From: G963667425 sp963667425 [NCBI: bacterium]
GTDB taxonomy: Bacteria; UBP6; UBA1177
NCBI GenBank assembly: GCA_963667425.1
Contig: OY763407.1
Location: forward strand, 1 to 64,000
Direction of reading: 5' to 3'
DNA length: 64,000 bases
This document shows, piece after piece, positions 1 to 9,887 of the stretch. Position 1 is the stretch's first letter, and each line of letters starts with the position of its first letter. The notes beneath the pieces were generated by a model that saw only the letters and a program-made list of their open reading frames with translations, had not been told where the DNA came from and did no database searches. Position numbers and translations under genes: made by a program.

Positions 1-2
1 AT

Positions 3-803
3 TACGAAGAAATATATAAAGCTTTTGTCGATATTTCAAGAACAGAAGCTTTCTGGCTGGATCTTGATCTGAAGGATATGACATTTAAGCTCAATACATA
101 TACAGCTTTTAATTCCATGGTGATTTCATATAAGAATTTCTATGATATTTCGATACTTATAAGGGAAATTATAGATTTCAGATCAAGATTTACAGCAACT
201 CATTCTACAGGAGTTTCAACTGCCGCTTTTTTTCTTGCCGAGAAATACGGTTTTTCATCTTATCAGATTGAAGAAATGAAAATAGCCGGCAACCTTCATG
301 ATGTAGGTAAACTTGCAGTACCAAATTCTATACTTGAAAAAGAAGGACCTTTGACGAGAGACGAATTTACAATAGTTAAACAGCACACTTATCATTCATA
401 TTCGATAATCAAAAGAATCGGGCTTCCGATACACATAGCTGAATGGGCGGCATTTCATCATGAGAAACTTGACGGAAACGGATATCCTTTTCATCTTAAT
501 GAAAGTCAGATAACTTTTGGTGCAAGAATAATGGCTATTGCAGACAGTTTTACAGCACTAATTGAAGACAGACCATACAGAAAAGGGATGAGTTTAAGCC
601 AGGCTCTTGAAATAATATATTCTTCAGTGCAAAAAGGGCTTTTTGATGATAAGATTTTTGATATGCTCGAACAGAACCATTCAGATATTTATGATGCAGT
701 CAAAATAGCTCAGAATGCTGAGTATGAAAATTATCACTATATTCAGAAAAATTTTTCAGAAAATAATCCGGAACTTAGTTTAATGACAGCTATATCCTTC
801 TAG
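3..803 (+). CDS. HD-GYP domain c-di-GMP phosphodiesterase (5' truncated by window)
   Basis: The reading frame is open to the left edge, so the true start lies outside the window; an internal ATG at 78 is probably not the start. An HD-GYP domain fills most of the visible protein. The HD pair sits in HDVGK (about nt 298-312), and the diagnostic HHE...GxGYP signature spans about nt 456-488. These residues bind the metals that hydrolyse cyclic di-GMP in this family, so the protein is probably an active cytoplasmic signalling hydrolase. Any sensor domain would be upstream and unseen. Its 3' end overlaps the convergent aminopeptidase gene by 14 bp. Confidence 0.88.
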   Translation, partial: YEEIYKAFVDISRTEAFWLDLDLKDMTFKLNTYTAFNSMVISYKNFYDISILIREIIDFRSRFTATHSTGVSTAAFFLAEKYGFSSYQIEEMKIAGNLHDVGKLAVPNSILEKEGPLTRDEFTIVKQHTYHSYSIIKRIGLPIHIAEWAAFHHEKLDGNGYPFHLNESQITFGARIMAIADSFTALIEDRPYRKGMSLSQALEIIYSSVQKGLFDDKIFDMLEQNHSDIYDAVKIAQNAEYENYHYIQKNFSENNPELSLMTAISF

Positions 804-2562
804 TTTCCCACTTAAGCCAGCTTTTTTCGGCATCATCAAGGAATGGCGATATTTGTTCGTAAACATTCTGATGATAACTGTTAAGCCACTCTTTCTGATC
901 TTCCGTAAGCATCTGGGCCACGATCATATCAATATCAATAGGGCATAAAGTAAGAGTTTCGAAAGAGAGGAATTCGCCATATTCGCCTTCACCAGCTTTA
1001 ACAGTAAGAACAAGATTTTCAATTCTTATACCATATTCACCAGCTCTGTAGTAACCTGGTTCATTGCTTGTTATCATTCCTTCTTCAAGTTTCACTCCGT
1101 TATATCTCGGACTTATAGTCTGCGGCCCTTCATGAACATTAAGACATGCACCGACACCATGACCGGTTCCGTGATTATAATTTTTGAGTTCATCCCAGAG
1201 AGCCCTTCTTGCAAGAATATCAAGATGCGCACCAGTCATACCTTTTGGAAACATAACCATAGCAAGATCTATATGACCTTTTAACACTAGAGTAAAATCA
1301 ATTTTAGCCTCATCGGACACATCACCAAGAGCAACAGTTCTTGTAATATCAGTTGTACCATCAAGATACTGACCGCCTGAATCAACAAGATAAACCCCAT
1401 CATTTAAAGTTACATCACTTTCAGGTGTTGGAGCGTAATGAATAATAGCTCCATGCTCGCCAAAGCCTGAAATAGTTTCAAAACTCGGATAAAGATAATC
1501 CTTACCTTCTGCACGGAATTCTTCAAGCTGTTTAGCAGCAGAAATCTCTGTAACAGTGCCAAGAGGAACACTCTTTTCAAGCCAGAAAAGGAATTTAGCC
1601 ATAGCAACGCCATCTTTAAGGTGGGCATTACGCATCCCATCTATTTCAGCACAGTTTTTCTGAGCTTTCATAGCAGTTGTAACACTTGCCTCCTCAACAA
1701 GAGCGGCAGAATCAGGAACAGCATCAAAAACTGCATGACTGTTTTTAGCAGGATTAATGGATACTGTCTTTTTCTTAAGTGATTTAAGATAATCCCACAC
1801 ATTGCCGTAATCTTTAACTGCAATACCATCGTTTTCAAGAGATTTGATTTCAGATACATCAAATTTAGCCTTATCTACAAAAAAGAAAGCATTATCCTTA
1901 TCAACAGCGGCATAAGAAATCACAACAGGATTACATTCAATATCGCTGCCCCTTAAATTGTAAAGCCAGGCAATATCATCAAGAGAAGATAGAAAAAGGG
2001 TATCTATGGAATCCTTTTTAAAAGTTTCACGAACGTTTTCTATCTTTGTTTTTCTTGAAATGCCTGCGAACTCGTCCTTTAAAAGGAAAGCCTTGTTTTC
2101 AGGCATAGCCGGTCTCTCTTTCCAAATCTCATTAAGAATATCCTTCTGTGGTTTTATCTCAATCGAAGCCTTTATAAAATCCTTTTTCATACCACGAACA
2201 TACGATTCCGAAAAAAGCTCAGGCTCAAAAGAGATAACATCGCCTTTTTTAAGATTTTCATTAAGCCATTCATTAACCGTAGGCGTGCCGGGCATACCCA
2301 TCTTAAAAAGAGTAATTCCACTATTTTCAAGCTGTTTTTCTGCCTGAAGAAAATATCTGCCGTCAGTCCAGAGACCAGCTTTATCCTTAAGAAAAACAGC
2401 CGTGCCAGCAGAACCGGTAAAACCGGTAATAAAAGCCCTGCCGCGCCATCTTTCGGCAACATATTCGCTCTGATGAGGATCTTCGCTTGGAATAATCCAT
2501 GCACTTATTTTTTCTCTATCCATAATTTTACGTAAAGCATCAATCCTTTCGACAACATTCAT
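790..2562 (-). CDS. pepP: Xaa-Pro aminopeptidase (aminopeptidase P, M24 family)
   Basis: This is a 590-residue protein of the long aminopeptidase P type: two creatinase-like N-terminal domains, a pita-bread M24 catalytic domain, and a C-terminal extension. It releases N-terminal residues that precede proline and is probably cytoplasmic, as no signal peptide is seen. The five expected metal ligands are visible: two Asp in VDSGGQYLDGTTD (about residue 392-403), His in GTGHGVG (about 464), and Glu in SNEPGYY and RIENL (about 497-515). The start at 2562 is supported by AGGAGG seven bases upstream. It is convergent with the HD-GYP gene. Confidence 0.93.
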   Translation of the reverse strand: MNVVERIDALRKIMDREKISAWIIPSEDPHQSEYVAERWRGRAFITGFTGSAGTAVFLKDKAGLWTDGRYFLQAEKQLENSGITLFKMGMPGTPTVNEWLNENLKKGDVISFEPELFSESYVRGMKKDFIKASIEIKPQKDILNEIWKERPAMPENKAFLLKDEFAGISRKTKIENVRETFKKDSIDTLFLSSLDDIAWLYNLRGSDIECNPVVISYAAVDKDNAFFFVDKAKFDVSEIKSLENDGIAVKDYGNVWDYLKSLKKKTVSINPAKNSHAVFDAVPDSAALVEEASVTTAMKAQKNCAEIDGMRNAHLKDGVAMAKFLFWLEKSVPLGTVTEISAAKQLEEFRAEGKDYLYPSFETISGFGEHGAIIHYAPTPESDVTLNDGVYLVDSGGQYLDGTTDITRTVALGDVSDEAKIDFTLVLKGHIDLAMVMFPKGMTGAHLDILARRALWDELKNYNHGTGHGVGACLNVHEGPQTISPRYNGVKLEEGMITSNEPGYYRAGEYGIRIENLVLTVKAGEGEYGEFLSFETLTLCPIDIDMIVAQMLTEDQKEWLNSYHQNVYEQISPFLDDAEKSWLKWETRRI

Positions 2563-2659
2563 CGCAAAACCTCCTTACGGTCAAAAAACTTAATGGATTA
2601 TAGAATTCTAGGCGGGGTGAGTCAAATTAATAGAGAAATTAAGAGATAAATTGCAAAGT

Positions 2660-3643
2660 TTATTGCTTTAATCTTTTAAGATTATCACACCCTTTTTGAT
2701 TTCCAGCGTCACATGCTTTTTTATATAAATTTATAACTTTTGATGTTTTATCTTGAATGCTGTCATCAGCTTCATAAAACATTCCTAATATGATGCAATC
2801 ATTAATATTTCCACCATTACATGCTCTATCAATAAGTTGCAGTGCCAACTCTTTGTTTTGTGAAATTCCTTCTCCGTTAAAATACATTTTAGCTAAATTG
2901 GAGCATCCATCCATGTCACCTAAAATACATGCTTTTTCATAAATTTCAGCGGCTGTTATTTTGTTTTGCTCTACTCCGTTGCCACTATCATACTGTGTTG
3001 CAAGATTATTGCAGGCAGTTGCAAAACCATTATCACATGCTTGTGTATAAAGTTCGAAAGCTTTTTTATTGTCCTGTTTGATACTGTCGCCAGTCTCATA
3101 AATTATAGCAAGTCCTGTACAGCCTGCCATGTTATTTGAATCGCAAACTTTATTTATTAATTCAAATGCTTTGTGTTTATCCTTTTCAACGCCATAACCA
3201 CTGTCATAAAGAACGCCTAATCTGTAACATCCATTCATATTTTCATTGTTACATGATGTTGTATAAAGCTTAAAAGCTTTTAAATATTGTTGTGTGATAT
3301 AAAAATATTTTCCTGCATAGTTGCAGTTTTTTATATTCTTTTTATTACATTTTTCTGCTATTTGGGAAAAATAGTTTTCTGAAAAAACAGGATACAAAAT
3401 CACAACCTTTGTTAAAATATCAGTGTCTCTTGTTTTGAAGAGCTTTTCAAGATAGTCTGCTTTTGCATTTTCACTTGTATCGGAGTTGAGTATCTCTTTT
3501 ACTTCATTGAAGATTATTTCATAGTCTGTTTTTGACGTTTTTGATAAATAATCTTTATTTTGATGTGTTCTTTCAGATATTGTATGACTACAGGAGATAA
3601 AAAACAAAATATAAATTAATAAAACAGGTATAATAAGCTTCAT
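2660..3643 (-). CDS. Cys-rich Sel1-repeat lipoprotein
   Basis: This 327-residue protein starts with a hydrophobic segment and a lipobox ending FFISC, so it is predicted to be lipid-anchored in the envelope. The body is a run of about 36-residue Sel1-like (TPR-related) helical repeats with motifs such as LGVLYDSGYGVEKD and LATQYDSGNGVEQN. Most repeats carry a regularly spaced Cys pair, as in Helicobacter Hcp-type proteins, so the helices are probably disulfide-pinned in the periplasm. Its start follows the stop of the upstream acetyltransferase gene by one base, which implies translational coupling. Sel1 proteins usually mediate protein contacts; the partner here is unknown. Confidence 0.85.
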   Translation of the reverse strand: MKLIIPVLLIYILFFISCSHTISERTHQNKDYLSKTSKTDYEIIFNEVKEILNSDTSENAKADYLEKLFKTRDTDILTKVVILYPVFSENYFSQIAEKCNKKNIKNCNYAGKYFYITQQYLKAFKLYTTSCNNENMNGCYRLGVLYDSGYGVEKDKHKAFELINKVCDSNNMAGCTGLAIIYETGDSIKQDNKKAFELYTQACDNGFATACNNLATQYDSGNGVEQNKITAAEIYEKACILGDMDGCSNLAKMYFNGEGISQNKELALQLIDRACNGGNINDCIILGMFYEADDSIQDKTSKVINLYKKACDAGNQKGCDNLKRLKQ

Positions 3644-3644
3644 T

Positions 3645-4421
3645 TTAACTCATAATAAAAGTATCCATGATCTTATCAAAACGGCTGTCCATGCAGACGC
3701 TGAGATCAGTTGTTATAAATCTGCCATCGTAAAAAAGTGAAAATATTGTAGCTGGAGTAGGGGAAGATTGCGCATCTTCAAAATTCTCAAATTTAATCAC
3801 TTTAAAAGGCAGATTTCTTTTGTTTAAAGATTCCGTTAAAGACTCTCTGACATGAAATTCAGCAAAGGGGCATCTGTTTGAATAATATACAACAATACCT
3901 TTGTCTGAAAAAGGCTTTCCAAGCGTTGCGGAGCTGTTGAATTTTGGAATAGGTGCCTTTTGATTGAACTTTAAAGCAAATAATGCAAACCCTGAGTTAA
4001 GCTTTTCAACAATTTCAAAACCCTGACTTAAAAGCCATTTACCATCGCTCATAAAGTGAAATTTCTTAATGCCTGCAACAGTTACAAGTCCGTCTTTGTT
4101 TTGAGTTTTTGCATCATCAATAAGTTCCTGTAAAAGCTTTTTGCCGTAGCCTTTTCCTTTGTACTGTCCTGAAACCCAGAAGCAGTTTATTAAAAAATAA
4201 TTAGGTGCAGTTATCGGAACCCATCCGGTCTCAGCAGGCCCATATTCTATAAAAACCTTTGCTCTGGCATCAATTCTTTTAAAAACATAACCTTTATCGA
4301 ATTCTTTTTTAAGCCAATCCTTTTTTAGTTCATATGAATTTTTGCATTTCTTATCAGAAATAGCGCAACATATATGTTCTTTATCAATATTTTCTCTATT
4401 TAGATTAATTAAATTTTCCAT
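3645..4421 (-). CDS. GNAT acetyltransferase with YoaP-like C-terminal domain
   Basis: This 258-residue protein has a GNAT fold in its first half. The acetyl-CoA-binding motif A is visible as YKGKGYGKKLL (about residue 90-100). The C-terminal part (about 165-258) resembles the YoaP extension, a thioredoxin-like module with an isolated NRCPF cysteine motif. It should transfer an acetyl group from acetyl-CoA, but the acceptor is unknown. GGAG precedes the start. It lies in a minus-strand run with a DUF1566 gene upstream and a Sel1 lipoprotein downstream. Confidence 0.82.
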   Translation of the reverse strand: MENLINLNRENIDKEHICCAISDKKCKNSYELKKDWLKKEFDKGYVFKRIDARAKVFIEYGPAETGWVPITAPNYFLINCFWVSGQYKGKGYGKKLLQELIDDAKTQNKDGLVTVAGIKKFHFMSDGKWLLSQGFEIVEKLNSGFALFALKFNQKAPIPKFNSSATLGKPFSDKGIVVYYSNRCPFAEFHVRESLTESLNKRNLPFKVIKFENFEDAQSSPTPATIFSLFYDGRFITTDLSVCMDSRFDKIMDTFIMS

Positions 4422-4467
4422 TTATGCTCCAATAAAATAACTTTGAAAAAAATAGTGTCGTTTGATT

Positions 4468-5064
4468 CTATTGCCTTACACACAAAACATTAGCAACATT
4501 CTCGTCAGGTCTGCTTTCTGCAAGATTTTTATCTGGCACAACCGTCCAGTTTAATGGAAGTCTCGGATTTGTGCGAGGTGTAGATGTCCATAAATATTTA
4601 CCTGAAGTGAAACCGAAAAGTCTTTCCCAGTTAGGTAAATCATCATTTTTTATGCAGAAATTAGCTGTTCTTACAATGCCGGTACTGGAAACAAGTTCTT
4701 CCACATTCCATTTTTCAATTTTGTCCGAAGAAGAGCACTTAGTTGATATAGTTGCAAGTTCATATAAAGTAGGAAGCCTCCAGTCAGTAAAATCACCATA
4801 TCTGCTATATTTGCACTTGTCTTTAGCCTCCTTGAAATGAGTCATTTCTTTATCTATTTCAACCATCCAGTAAAGGTTGGTTCTGGCATCAAAAATAATC
4901 GGTTTTCCTTTTGAACTCATTCTGCTGAAAGTAAAAGTTTTTTCTGTAGATTGAAGTTTTTTTGCATGATTTAGGTTTGCAACTTTTTCTCTTTGCTCAA
5001 AAAAAAGATATCCACCTGTACCTACAATCAAAAAAAGGATAAAAATAATTATAAACTTTTTCAT
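4468..5064 (-). CDS. DUF1566 (Lcl C-terminal-like) envelope protein
   Basis: I chose the start at 5064 because GGGAGG lies six bases upstream and the first residues then form a clean hydrophobic segment (IIIFILFLIVGTGGYLFF). The frame extends further 5' to 5142 but without these signals. The 198-residue product has one N-terminal membrane anchor or signal and a DUF1566 domain with its usual marks: DARTNLYWMV, DWRLPTLYELATI, LWTSTPR and a terminal CVRQ. Paired Cys residues suggest an extracytoplasmic location. DUF1566 proteins are related to C-type-lectin-like surface folds, and no enzymatic role is established. Confidence 0.8.
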   Translation of the reverse strand: MKKFIIIFILFLIVGTGGYLFFEQREKVANLNHAKKLQSTEKTFTFSRMSSKGKPIIFDARTNLYWMVEIDKEMTHFKEAKDKCKYSRYGDFTDWRLPTLYELATISTKCSSSDKIEKWNVEELVSSTGIVRTANFCIKNDDLPNWERLFGFTSGKYLWTSTPRTNPRLPLNWTVVPDKNLAESRPDENVANVLCVRQ

Positions 5065-5236
5065 GTAATCCCTCCCTAAAAAAGCCCTGACAGAATTATA
5101 ACAATAGAATTGCTTTTTTACAGATAAATTTTGAGGAATCATTCATTTTGTAACAATATATGCAGCAAAAGCAAAAATAATATTCTTGTTAATGTAAAAT
5201 AAAGTAGAAACTGCTTGAAAAATAGAGTGTATTTAT

Positions 5237-5266
5237 AAAAAAAGGAGCACTTTCGTGCTCCTTTTT
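5237..5266 (-). terminator. Rho-independent terminator of the pyrophosphatase gene
   Basis: A 7-bp GC-containing stem (GGAGCAC / GTGCTCC) with a TTTC loop is flanked by A and T runs on either side, so it can work in both directions. It lies just beyond the stop codon of the minus-strand pyrophosphatase gene. Confidence 0.85.
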
Positions 5267-5289
5267 AAGCTTTCAAACTTATTTGTTTT

Positions 5290-7497
5290 TTACATTATAC
5301 TGAATGTAACTGTAAGTCCAGCCATAACGATAGAAACCATGCTCATAAGTTTGATGAGAATGTTAAGTGAAGGACCTGATGTATCTTTGAAAGGATCGCC
5401 CACTGTATCACCAACAACTGTTGCTTTATGGTTTTCTGATCCTTTTCCACCACAGTTTCCTTCTTCAATATATTTTTTAGCATTGTCCCATGCTCCGCCT
5501 GCGTTTGCCATAAAAATAGCAAGAACGAATCCTGCTGCGAGTCCACCAACAAGGAGTCCAAGAACTCCTGAAACGCCAAGAACAATACCAACAACTACAG
5601 GAGCTGCAATAGCAAGAAGTGATGGGAAAAGCATTTCTCTCTGAGCACCTTTTGTTGAGATTTCAACGCATCTTGCATAATCAGGTTCGCCTTTGCCTTC
5701 AAGTATTCCGGGGATTTCTTTAAACTGTCTTCTAACTTCCAGAACCATTTTCTGAGCGGCACGACCAACAGCATTCATTGTAAGTCCACAGAAGAGGAAA
5801 GCCATCATAGAACCTAGGAAAAATCCTACAAGAACTTTTGGATTCATAAGAGAAACATCGTAGTAATTCATAAAATCAGTAAAAGATGCTTTTTCAACGG
5901 CAATTGATGTTCCATTTGCAAACTCAAGAGCTGTCTGTCCAATTCTTAAAAGACCTATTTTGATTTCTTCTATGTACGAAGCAAGAAGGGCAAGCGCTGT
6001 AAGTGCTGCTGAACCTATAGCAAAACCTTTTCCTGTTGCTGCTGTAGTGTTCCCAAGAGCATCAAGTGCATCTGTTCTTTTTCTAACTTCTTCACCAAGA
6101 CCGCTCATTTCAGCGTTTCCGCCGGCATTATCAGCTATTGGACCGTATGCATCTGTAGCTAGTGTTATTCCAAGTGTTGAAAGCATACCTACAGCTGCAA
6201 TACCTATTCCGTAGAGCCCCACACTGAGATTTTTTGCTGCCATTATGTTGGCAACATCAAAATTGATTGCACAAAGGAATGCAAAAATAATTGCAAAACA
6301 GATAACAATAACAGGAATCGCAGTTGAAACCATTCCTGTACCAATTCCTGAAATTATTACAGTAGCAGGACCGGTAGCAGAGCTTTCTGCAATTTTCTGT
6401 GTCGGTCTATAAGAATGTGATGTGTAATATTCTGTAGATCTTCCTATAATGATACCGGCGAGTAGACCTGAAATTACAGAAAATGAAAGTCCTATCCAGT
6501 TCGGCATCTGGAGGAAATAAAGAACTCCAAATGTCGCTGCTGCTATAAAAAGTGATGAAACATTGACACCAAGTCCAAGTGCGCTTAAAAGCTCTTTCAT
6601 TTTAGCATTTTCTTTTGTTCTCACAAGAAAGATACCAATAAGAGAAAGAACTACGCCTATTGCAGCTATAAGCATAGGAGCAATAACAGCCTTTTCCTGA
6701 ATTTCTGCTGAATATGCAAATGCTGAAGCACCAAGAGCTGCTGTAGCAAGAATTGATCCGCAGTATGATTCATAAAGATCTGCACCCATACCTGCAACGT
6801 CACCAACATTGTCACCAACGTTATCTGCAATTGTAGCAGGGTTTCTTGGATCATCTTCAGGAATTCCTGCTTCAACTTTACCAACAAGGTCAGCACCAAC
6901 GTCAGCTGCTTTTGTATAAATACCTCCACCGACTCTGGCAAAAAGAGCCTGTGTTGAAGCACCCATACCGAAAGTAAGCATTGTTGTTGTTATCATAATA
7001 AGCTTGTGTGTTCCTTCCACATCTTCTACAAAATGATTTAAAATAATATACCATATTGAAATGTCAAGAAGTGCAAGACCAACAACCACAAGACCCATAA
7101 CAGCACCTGAACGGAAAGCTACTCTAAGCCCGTGATTTAAAGATTTCATTGCCGCATTAGCAGTTCTTGCTGAAGCGTAGGTTGCAGTTTTCATACCAAA
7201 AAATCCTGCAAGACCTGAAAAGAAACCACCAGTAAGAAAAGCAAAAGGAACCCATTTGTTTTGAACACCAAGTCCATAAGCAAGAATAGCAAAGAAAACA
7301 GCGAGAACAATAAAAACGATAGTTACAACTTTGTACTGCTGTTTAAGGTAAGCCATTGCACCCTGTCTTACATAAAGTGCAATCTTTTTCATTGTGTCAG
7401 TTCCCTCATCCTCTTTCATCATTTGAAAAAAGAAGAAAAGTGCAAATCCAAGAGCCAATAAAGAAGCTCCTAAAACCCAGAAAATAAAGCCAGACAT
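5290..7497 (-). CDS. hppA: Membrane-bound ion-translocating pyrophosphatase, K+-dependent type
   Basis: This 735-residue polytopic inner-membrane protein couples pyrophosphate hydrolysis to H+ and/or Na+ pumping. The substrate-binding signatures are intact: [20 protein letters not shown], then [20 protein letters not shown], and the second Asp cluster [19 protein letters not shown]. The segment [10 protein letters not shown] has Ala at the position where K+-independent enzymes carry Lys, so the K+-dependent subclass is expected. Sequence alone does not settle whether H+ or Na+ is pumped. It is a single gene with its own terminator, and about 16 membrane helices are expected for the family. 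Confidence 0.95.
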   Translation of the reverse strand: MSGFIFWVLGASLLALGFALFFFFQMMKEDEGTDTMKKIALYVRQGAMAYLKQQYKVVTIVFIVLAVFFAILAYGLGVQNKWVPFAFLTGGFFSGLAGFFGMKTATYASARTANAAMKSLNHGLRVAFRSGAVMGLVVVGLALLDISIWYIILNHFVEDVEGTHKLIMITTTMLTFGMGASTQALFARVGGGIYTKAADVGADLVGKVEAGIPEDDPRNPATIADNVGDNVGDVAGMGADLYESYCGSILATAALGASAFAYSAEIQEKAVIAPMLIAAIGVVLSLIGIFLVRTKENAKMKELLSALGLGVNVSSLFIAAATFGVLYFLQMPNWIGLSFSVISGLLAGIIIGRSTEYYTSHSYRPTQKIAESSATGPATVIISGIGTGMVSTAIPVIVICFAIIFAFLCAINFDVANIMAAKNLSVGLYGIGIAAVGMLSTLGITLATDAYGPIADNAGGNAEMSGLGEEVRKRTDALDALGNTTAATGKGFAIGSAALTALALLASYIEEIKIGLLRIGQTALEFANGTSIAVEKASFTDFMNYYDVSLMNPKVLVGFFLGSMMAFLFCGLTMNAVGRAAQKMVLEVRRQFKEIPGILEGKGEPDYARCVEISTKGAQREMLFPSLLAIAAPVVVGIVLGVSGVLGLLVGGLAAGFVLAIFMANAGGAWDNAKKYIEEGNCGGKGSENHKATVVGDTVGDPFKDTSGPSLNILIKLMSMVSIVMAGLTVTFSIM

Positions 7498-7640
7498 TTC
7501 CTAACTCCTATCACCATTAACCAAAAAAACAGCTCGAACTGAGACTGAGGTAGCTATTTAAACCTGATTTTTTTAAATTAGCAATAATATATGAAATTTT
7601 TTTTAGAAAGTATGTTGATTTTTTATTTTTAATGAGTACT

Positions 7641-7667
7641 ATCGACCAAGTGACCAAAATGGTCGAT
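7641..7667. promoter_or_regulatory. Inverted repeat upstream of tetR, probable operator
   Basis: A perfect 8-bp inverted repeat (ATCGACCA / TGGTCGAT) with an 11-bp spacer contains a second nested palindrome, GACCAAAATGGTC (7652-7664). It ends about 15 bp before the TetR-family start codon, typical for autoregulation. A related GACC-N5-GGT site lies before the tolC gene. Confidence 0.6.
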
Positions 7668-7682
7668 TTATGGAGGCGTGAT

Positions 7683-8276
7683 ATGAGTGACGCATATGAT
7701 GAAATAAAAGAGCAGATCAAAACTGCTGCAAAGGATATGTTTTGTAAATATGGATACACAAAAACATCCATGAAAGATATTGCAAATCACTCAAATAAAT
7801 CTAAAAGCTCAATTTATCACTACTTTGAAAATAAGGAATCTGTTTTTGTAACTGTAGTTAAAGATGAGCTTAATAAACTTTTAAAGAAATCATGTGATGC
7901 GGCATCAAAAGAAAGCGATCCGATTGCTAAATTACATGCTTTTATTTTTTCAACTCTTGGAAGAGTTGGTGAAATTTCTGCAGAGTACGGAAATATAATA
8001 AAAAAAGAATTTTTTGAATTTCTGCCTATTATAAAAGATGTTGTTATACATCACCTTGAAGCTGAAATATACTTCATAAAAACATTTATTGATGCTGGTG
8101 TTGAAAACGGCATCTTTTTTGTTGAAAACAGTTATGAGGCTGCGATGGCTATTCAGACTTCTTTTGTTGCGTTTTCTGAAGACTCTCCAGCCAGAGAAAT
8201 TACAAAAATATCAAATTCAACAGCTGAACTGCTTTTTGATTTTCTTATTCAAGGCTTAAAAAAAGGAACAAAATAA
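7683..8276 (+). CDS. TetR/AcrR-family transcriptional regulator
   Basis: I chose the ATG at 7683 because GGAGG lies six bases upstream; a longer frame from 7632 would run through the operator-like inverted repeat. The 197-residue product has the TetR N-terminal helix-turn-helix (AAKDMFCKYGYTKTSMKDIA, then SSIYHYFENKESVF, about residues 12-55) and a helical ligand-binding C-terminal domain. It directly precedes, on the same strand, an RND efflux operon, so it probably represses itself and that operon until an inducer binds. Confidence 0.9.
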   Translation: MSDAYDEIKEQIKTAAKDMFCKYGYTKTSMKDIANHSNKSKSSIYHYFENKESVFVTVVKDELNKLLKKSCDAASKESDPIAKLHAFIFSTLGRVGEISAEYGNIIKKEFFEFLPIIKDVVIHHLEAEIYFIKTFIDAGVENGIFFVENSYEAAMAIQTSFVAFSEDSPAREITKISNSTAELLFDFLIQGLKKGTK

Positions 8277-8318
8277 ATGGTTTTTATAGGATGTAAAGAT
8301 AATTCGGATTTCTTTAAA

Positions 8319-8355
8319 CATAAATCGAACATAATACCGTTTTGTTCGATTTATG
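8319..8355. promoter_or_regulatory. Perfect 12-bp inverted repeat between tetR and tolC
   Basis: CATAAATCGAAC (8319-8330) and GTTCGATTTATG (8344-8355) are exact reverse complements separated by 13 bp. The right arm shares TCGATTTATG with the sequence next to the tetR operator. No U-tract follows on the plus strand, so an operator is as likely as a terminator for tetR. Confidence 0.45.
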
Positions 8356-8491
8356 TAAAAATAATGATATGTTTTTTCAATTTTTTTGTTATAATTAATT
8401 TTTGTTATTTTGAAAATTTGACCTTTAAGACTTTTTGGTAAAAAAATTGCATTTTATTAAAATAAAGTTAGAGTCATTTTTTGAGGAAAGT

Positions 8492-8505
8492 TGACCTTTT
8501 TGGTT
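8492..8505. promoter_or_regulatory. Candidate TetR site upstream of tolC
   Basis: TGACCTTTTTGGTT matches the spacing of the tetR operator core TGACCAAAATGGTC (GACC-N5-GGT). It lies about 45 bp before the tolC start codon, where repressor binding would block the operon promoter. A wider-spaced TTGACC...TTTTTGG copy lies near 8418-8440. Confidence 0.4.
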
Positions 8506-8547
8506 TTTTATTCAAAAAGATGGTTCGTTTGATATCTGGAGGAATAA

Positions 8548-9870
8548 ATGAGGATAAAACTCGCATTTGTCACACTGGTTTTTATTTTTACAAATTTTAC
8601 TTACGCTGATGTTCTTGACATTGATACATGCATTTCCGAAGCTTTAACAAAAAGTGAACTTGTTAAAAGCAGTAAAGAAGCTGTAAATGCAGCATCTTCT
8701 GATGCTAAAGGAACTTTTATGAACTTTCTCCCTACAGCTAAGATTTCATATAATTATATGAAACTTGAATATTACAATGAGCCTGAACCAATGTCTATTC
8801 CAATAACTGATCCTCCTATTAATATTGAATTTCCTCTTCCTGAATGGCAAAATAATGTTGAAGTAAGTATAACTCAGCCTATTACACCTCTCTGGAGTGT
8901 ATATAAAGGATATTCCGCTAAAAATCTTGCAGCAGAAATACAGAGACTTCAGCTTACACTCACTGAAAATCAGCTTAAATCTAAAATCAGAGAGTATTAC
9001 AACACTTATTTTATGCTTGAAGAGAGTGCGGAATTAATAGATGAAACTAATGGTTATCTCATGAAGTATAAAGAAATGGCCGATATGATGATAGAAGAGG
9101 GAATTACTGACAAAAGAGCAACGCTTAAAATTGATATTGAGCTTGCAAGGACAGCAAAGGAAAAACAGAATATTAAAGGAAATCAGTCAATTATAAAAAC
9201 AGCCATTGCACTTATGGTAGATCGTGACGAAGATTCCTTTACGCTTGAAAAACCTTCTAAAAAGTCTACAGAATTCAATAAATCATATAAAGAACTTCTT
9301 AATCTTCAGGAAGATTTAAGACCTGAGATGAAAATGCTCAAAAAATCAGATGTTATTGCTGACAATATTTATGATACAAATATTCAGCCATTTATTCCTA
9401 CACTTGCACTTGTCGCAGGTTATAAAAATGATTTTGAAGCCAGTATGCTTTCTCCTGAAGGTACTTTTTACGTAGGAGGAGCACTTGAATGGAATATCGG
9501 TTTTGACTGGATAAAAAATGGTTACGGTCTGAGTAAGGCAAAATCTGAAAACATAAAAACTAAACTTGAAAATATAGATTCAAGAAAAAATATGTATCTT
9601 CAGATAAAATCTCTGTATACAGATCTTCTGGTGAAAAAGAGTACTATAAACCTCTCTGAAAAGGAAGTTATTGAAGCTGAAGAGAATTTAAGAATAGAGG
9701 ATAGCAAATATAAAGAGAAAATGACGACTGAAACAGATCTGCTTAATGCTCTTGTTTCTCTTAAACAGGCTAAAACTTCTTTAATAAGCTCTTATTATGA
9801 TTACTGCAATTCTCTGAATTCCCTTGCAGGAGTACTTGGAACAGATATAGAAGAACTAATAAATAATTAA
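8548..9870 (+). CDS. TolC-family outer-membrane efflux protein
   Basis: This 440-residue protein has an N-terminal signal peptide (about residues 1-20, ending TYA). The body is rich in long amphipathic helices with heptad spacing, typical of TolC/OprM-type channels that trimerise across the outer membrane and periplasm. GGAGG precedes the start. It is the first gene of an operon that continues with the adaptor and the pump, so it should form the exit duct of that tripartite exporter. Confidence 0.88.
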   Translation: MRIKLAFVTLVFIFTNFTYADVLDIDTCISEALTKSELVKSSKEAVNAASSDAKGTFMNFLPTAKISYNYMKLEYYNEPEPMSIPITDPPINIEFPLPEWQNNVEVSITQPITPLWSVYKGYSAKNLAAEIQRLQLTLTENQLKSKIREYYNTYFMLEESAELIDETNGYLMKYKEMADMMIEEGITDKRATLKIDIELARTAKEKQNIKGNQSIIKTAIALMVDRDEDSFTLEKPSKKSTEFNKSYKELLNLQEDLRPEMKMLKKSDVIADNIYDTNIQPFIPTLALVAGYKNDFEASMLSPEGTFYVGGALEWNIGFDWIKNGYGLSKAKSENIKTKLENIDSRKNMYLQIKSLYTDLLVKKSTINLSEKEVIEAEENLRIEDSKYKEKMTTETDLLNALVSLKQAKTSLISSYYDYCNSLNSLAGVLGTDIEELINN

Positions 9871-9887
9871 AATAAAAGGAGTCAATT

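Noticed and set aside
8319-8355. Rho-independent terminator of tetR
   Set aside because: The palindrome is perfect, but the plus strand after it lacks a T-run. It was kept only as a regulatory inverted repeat.
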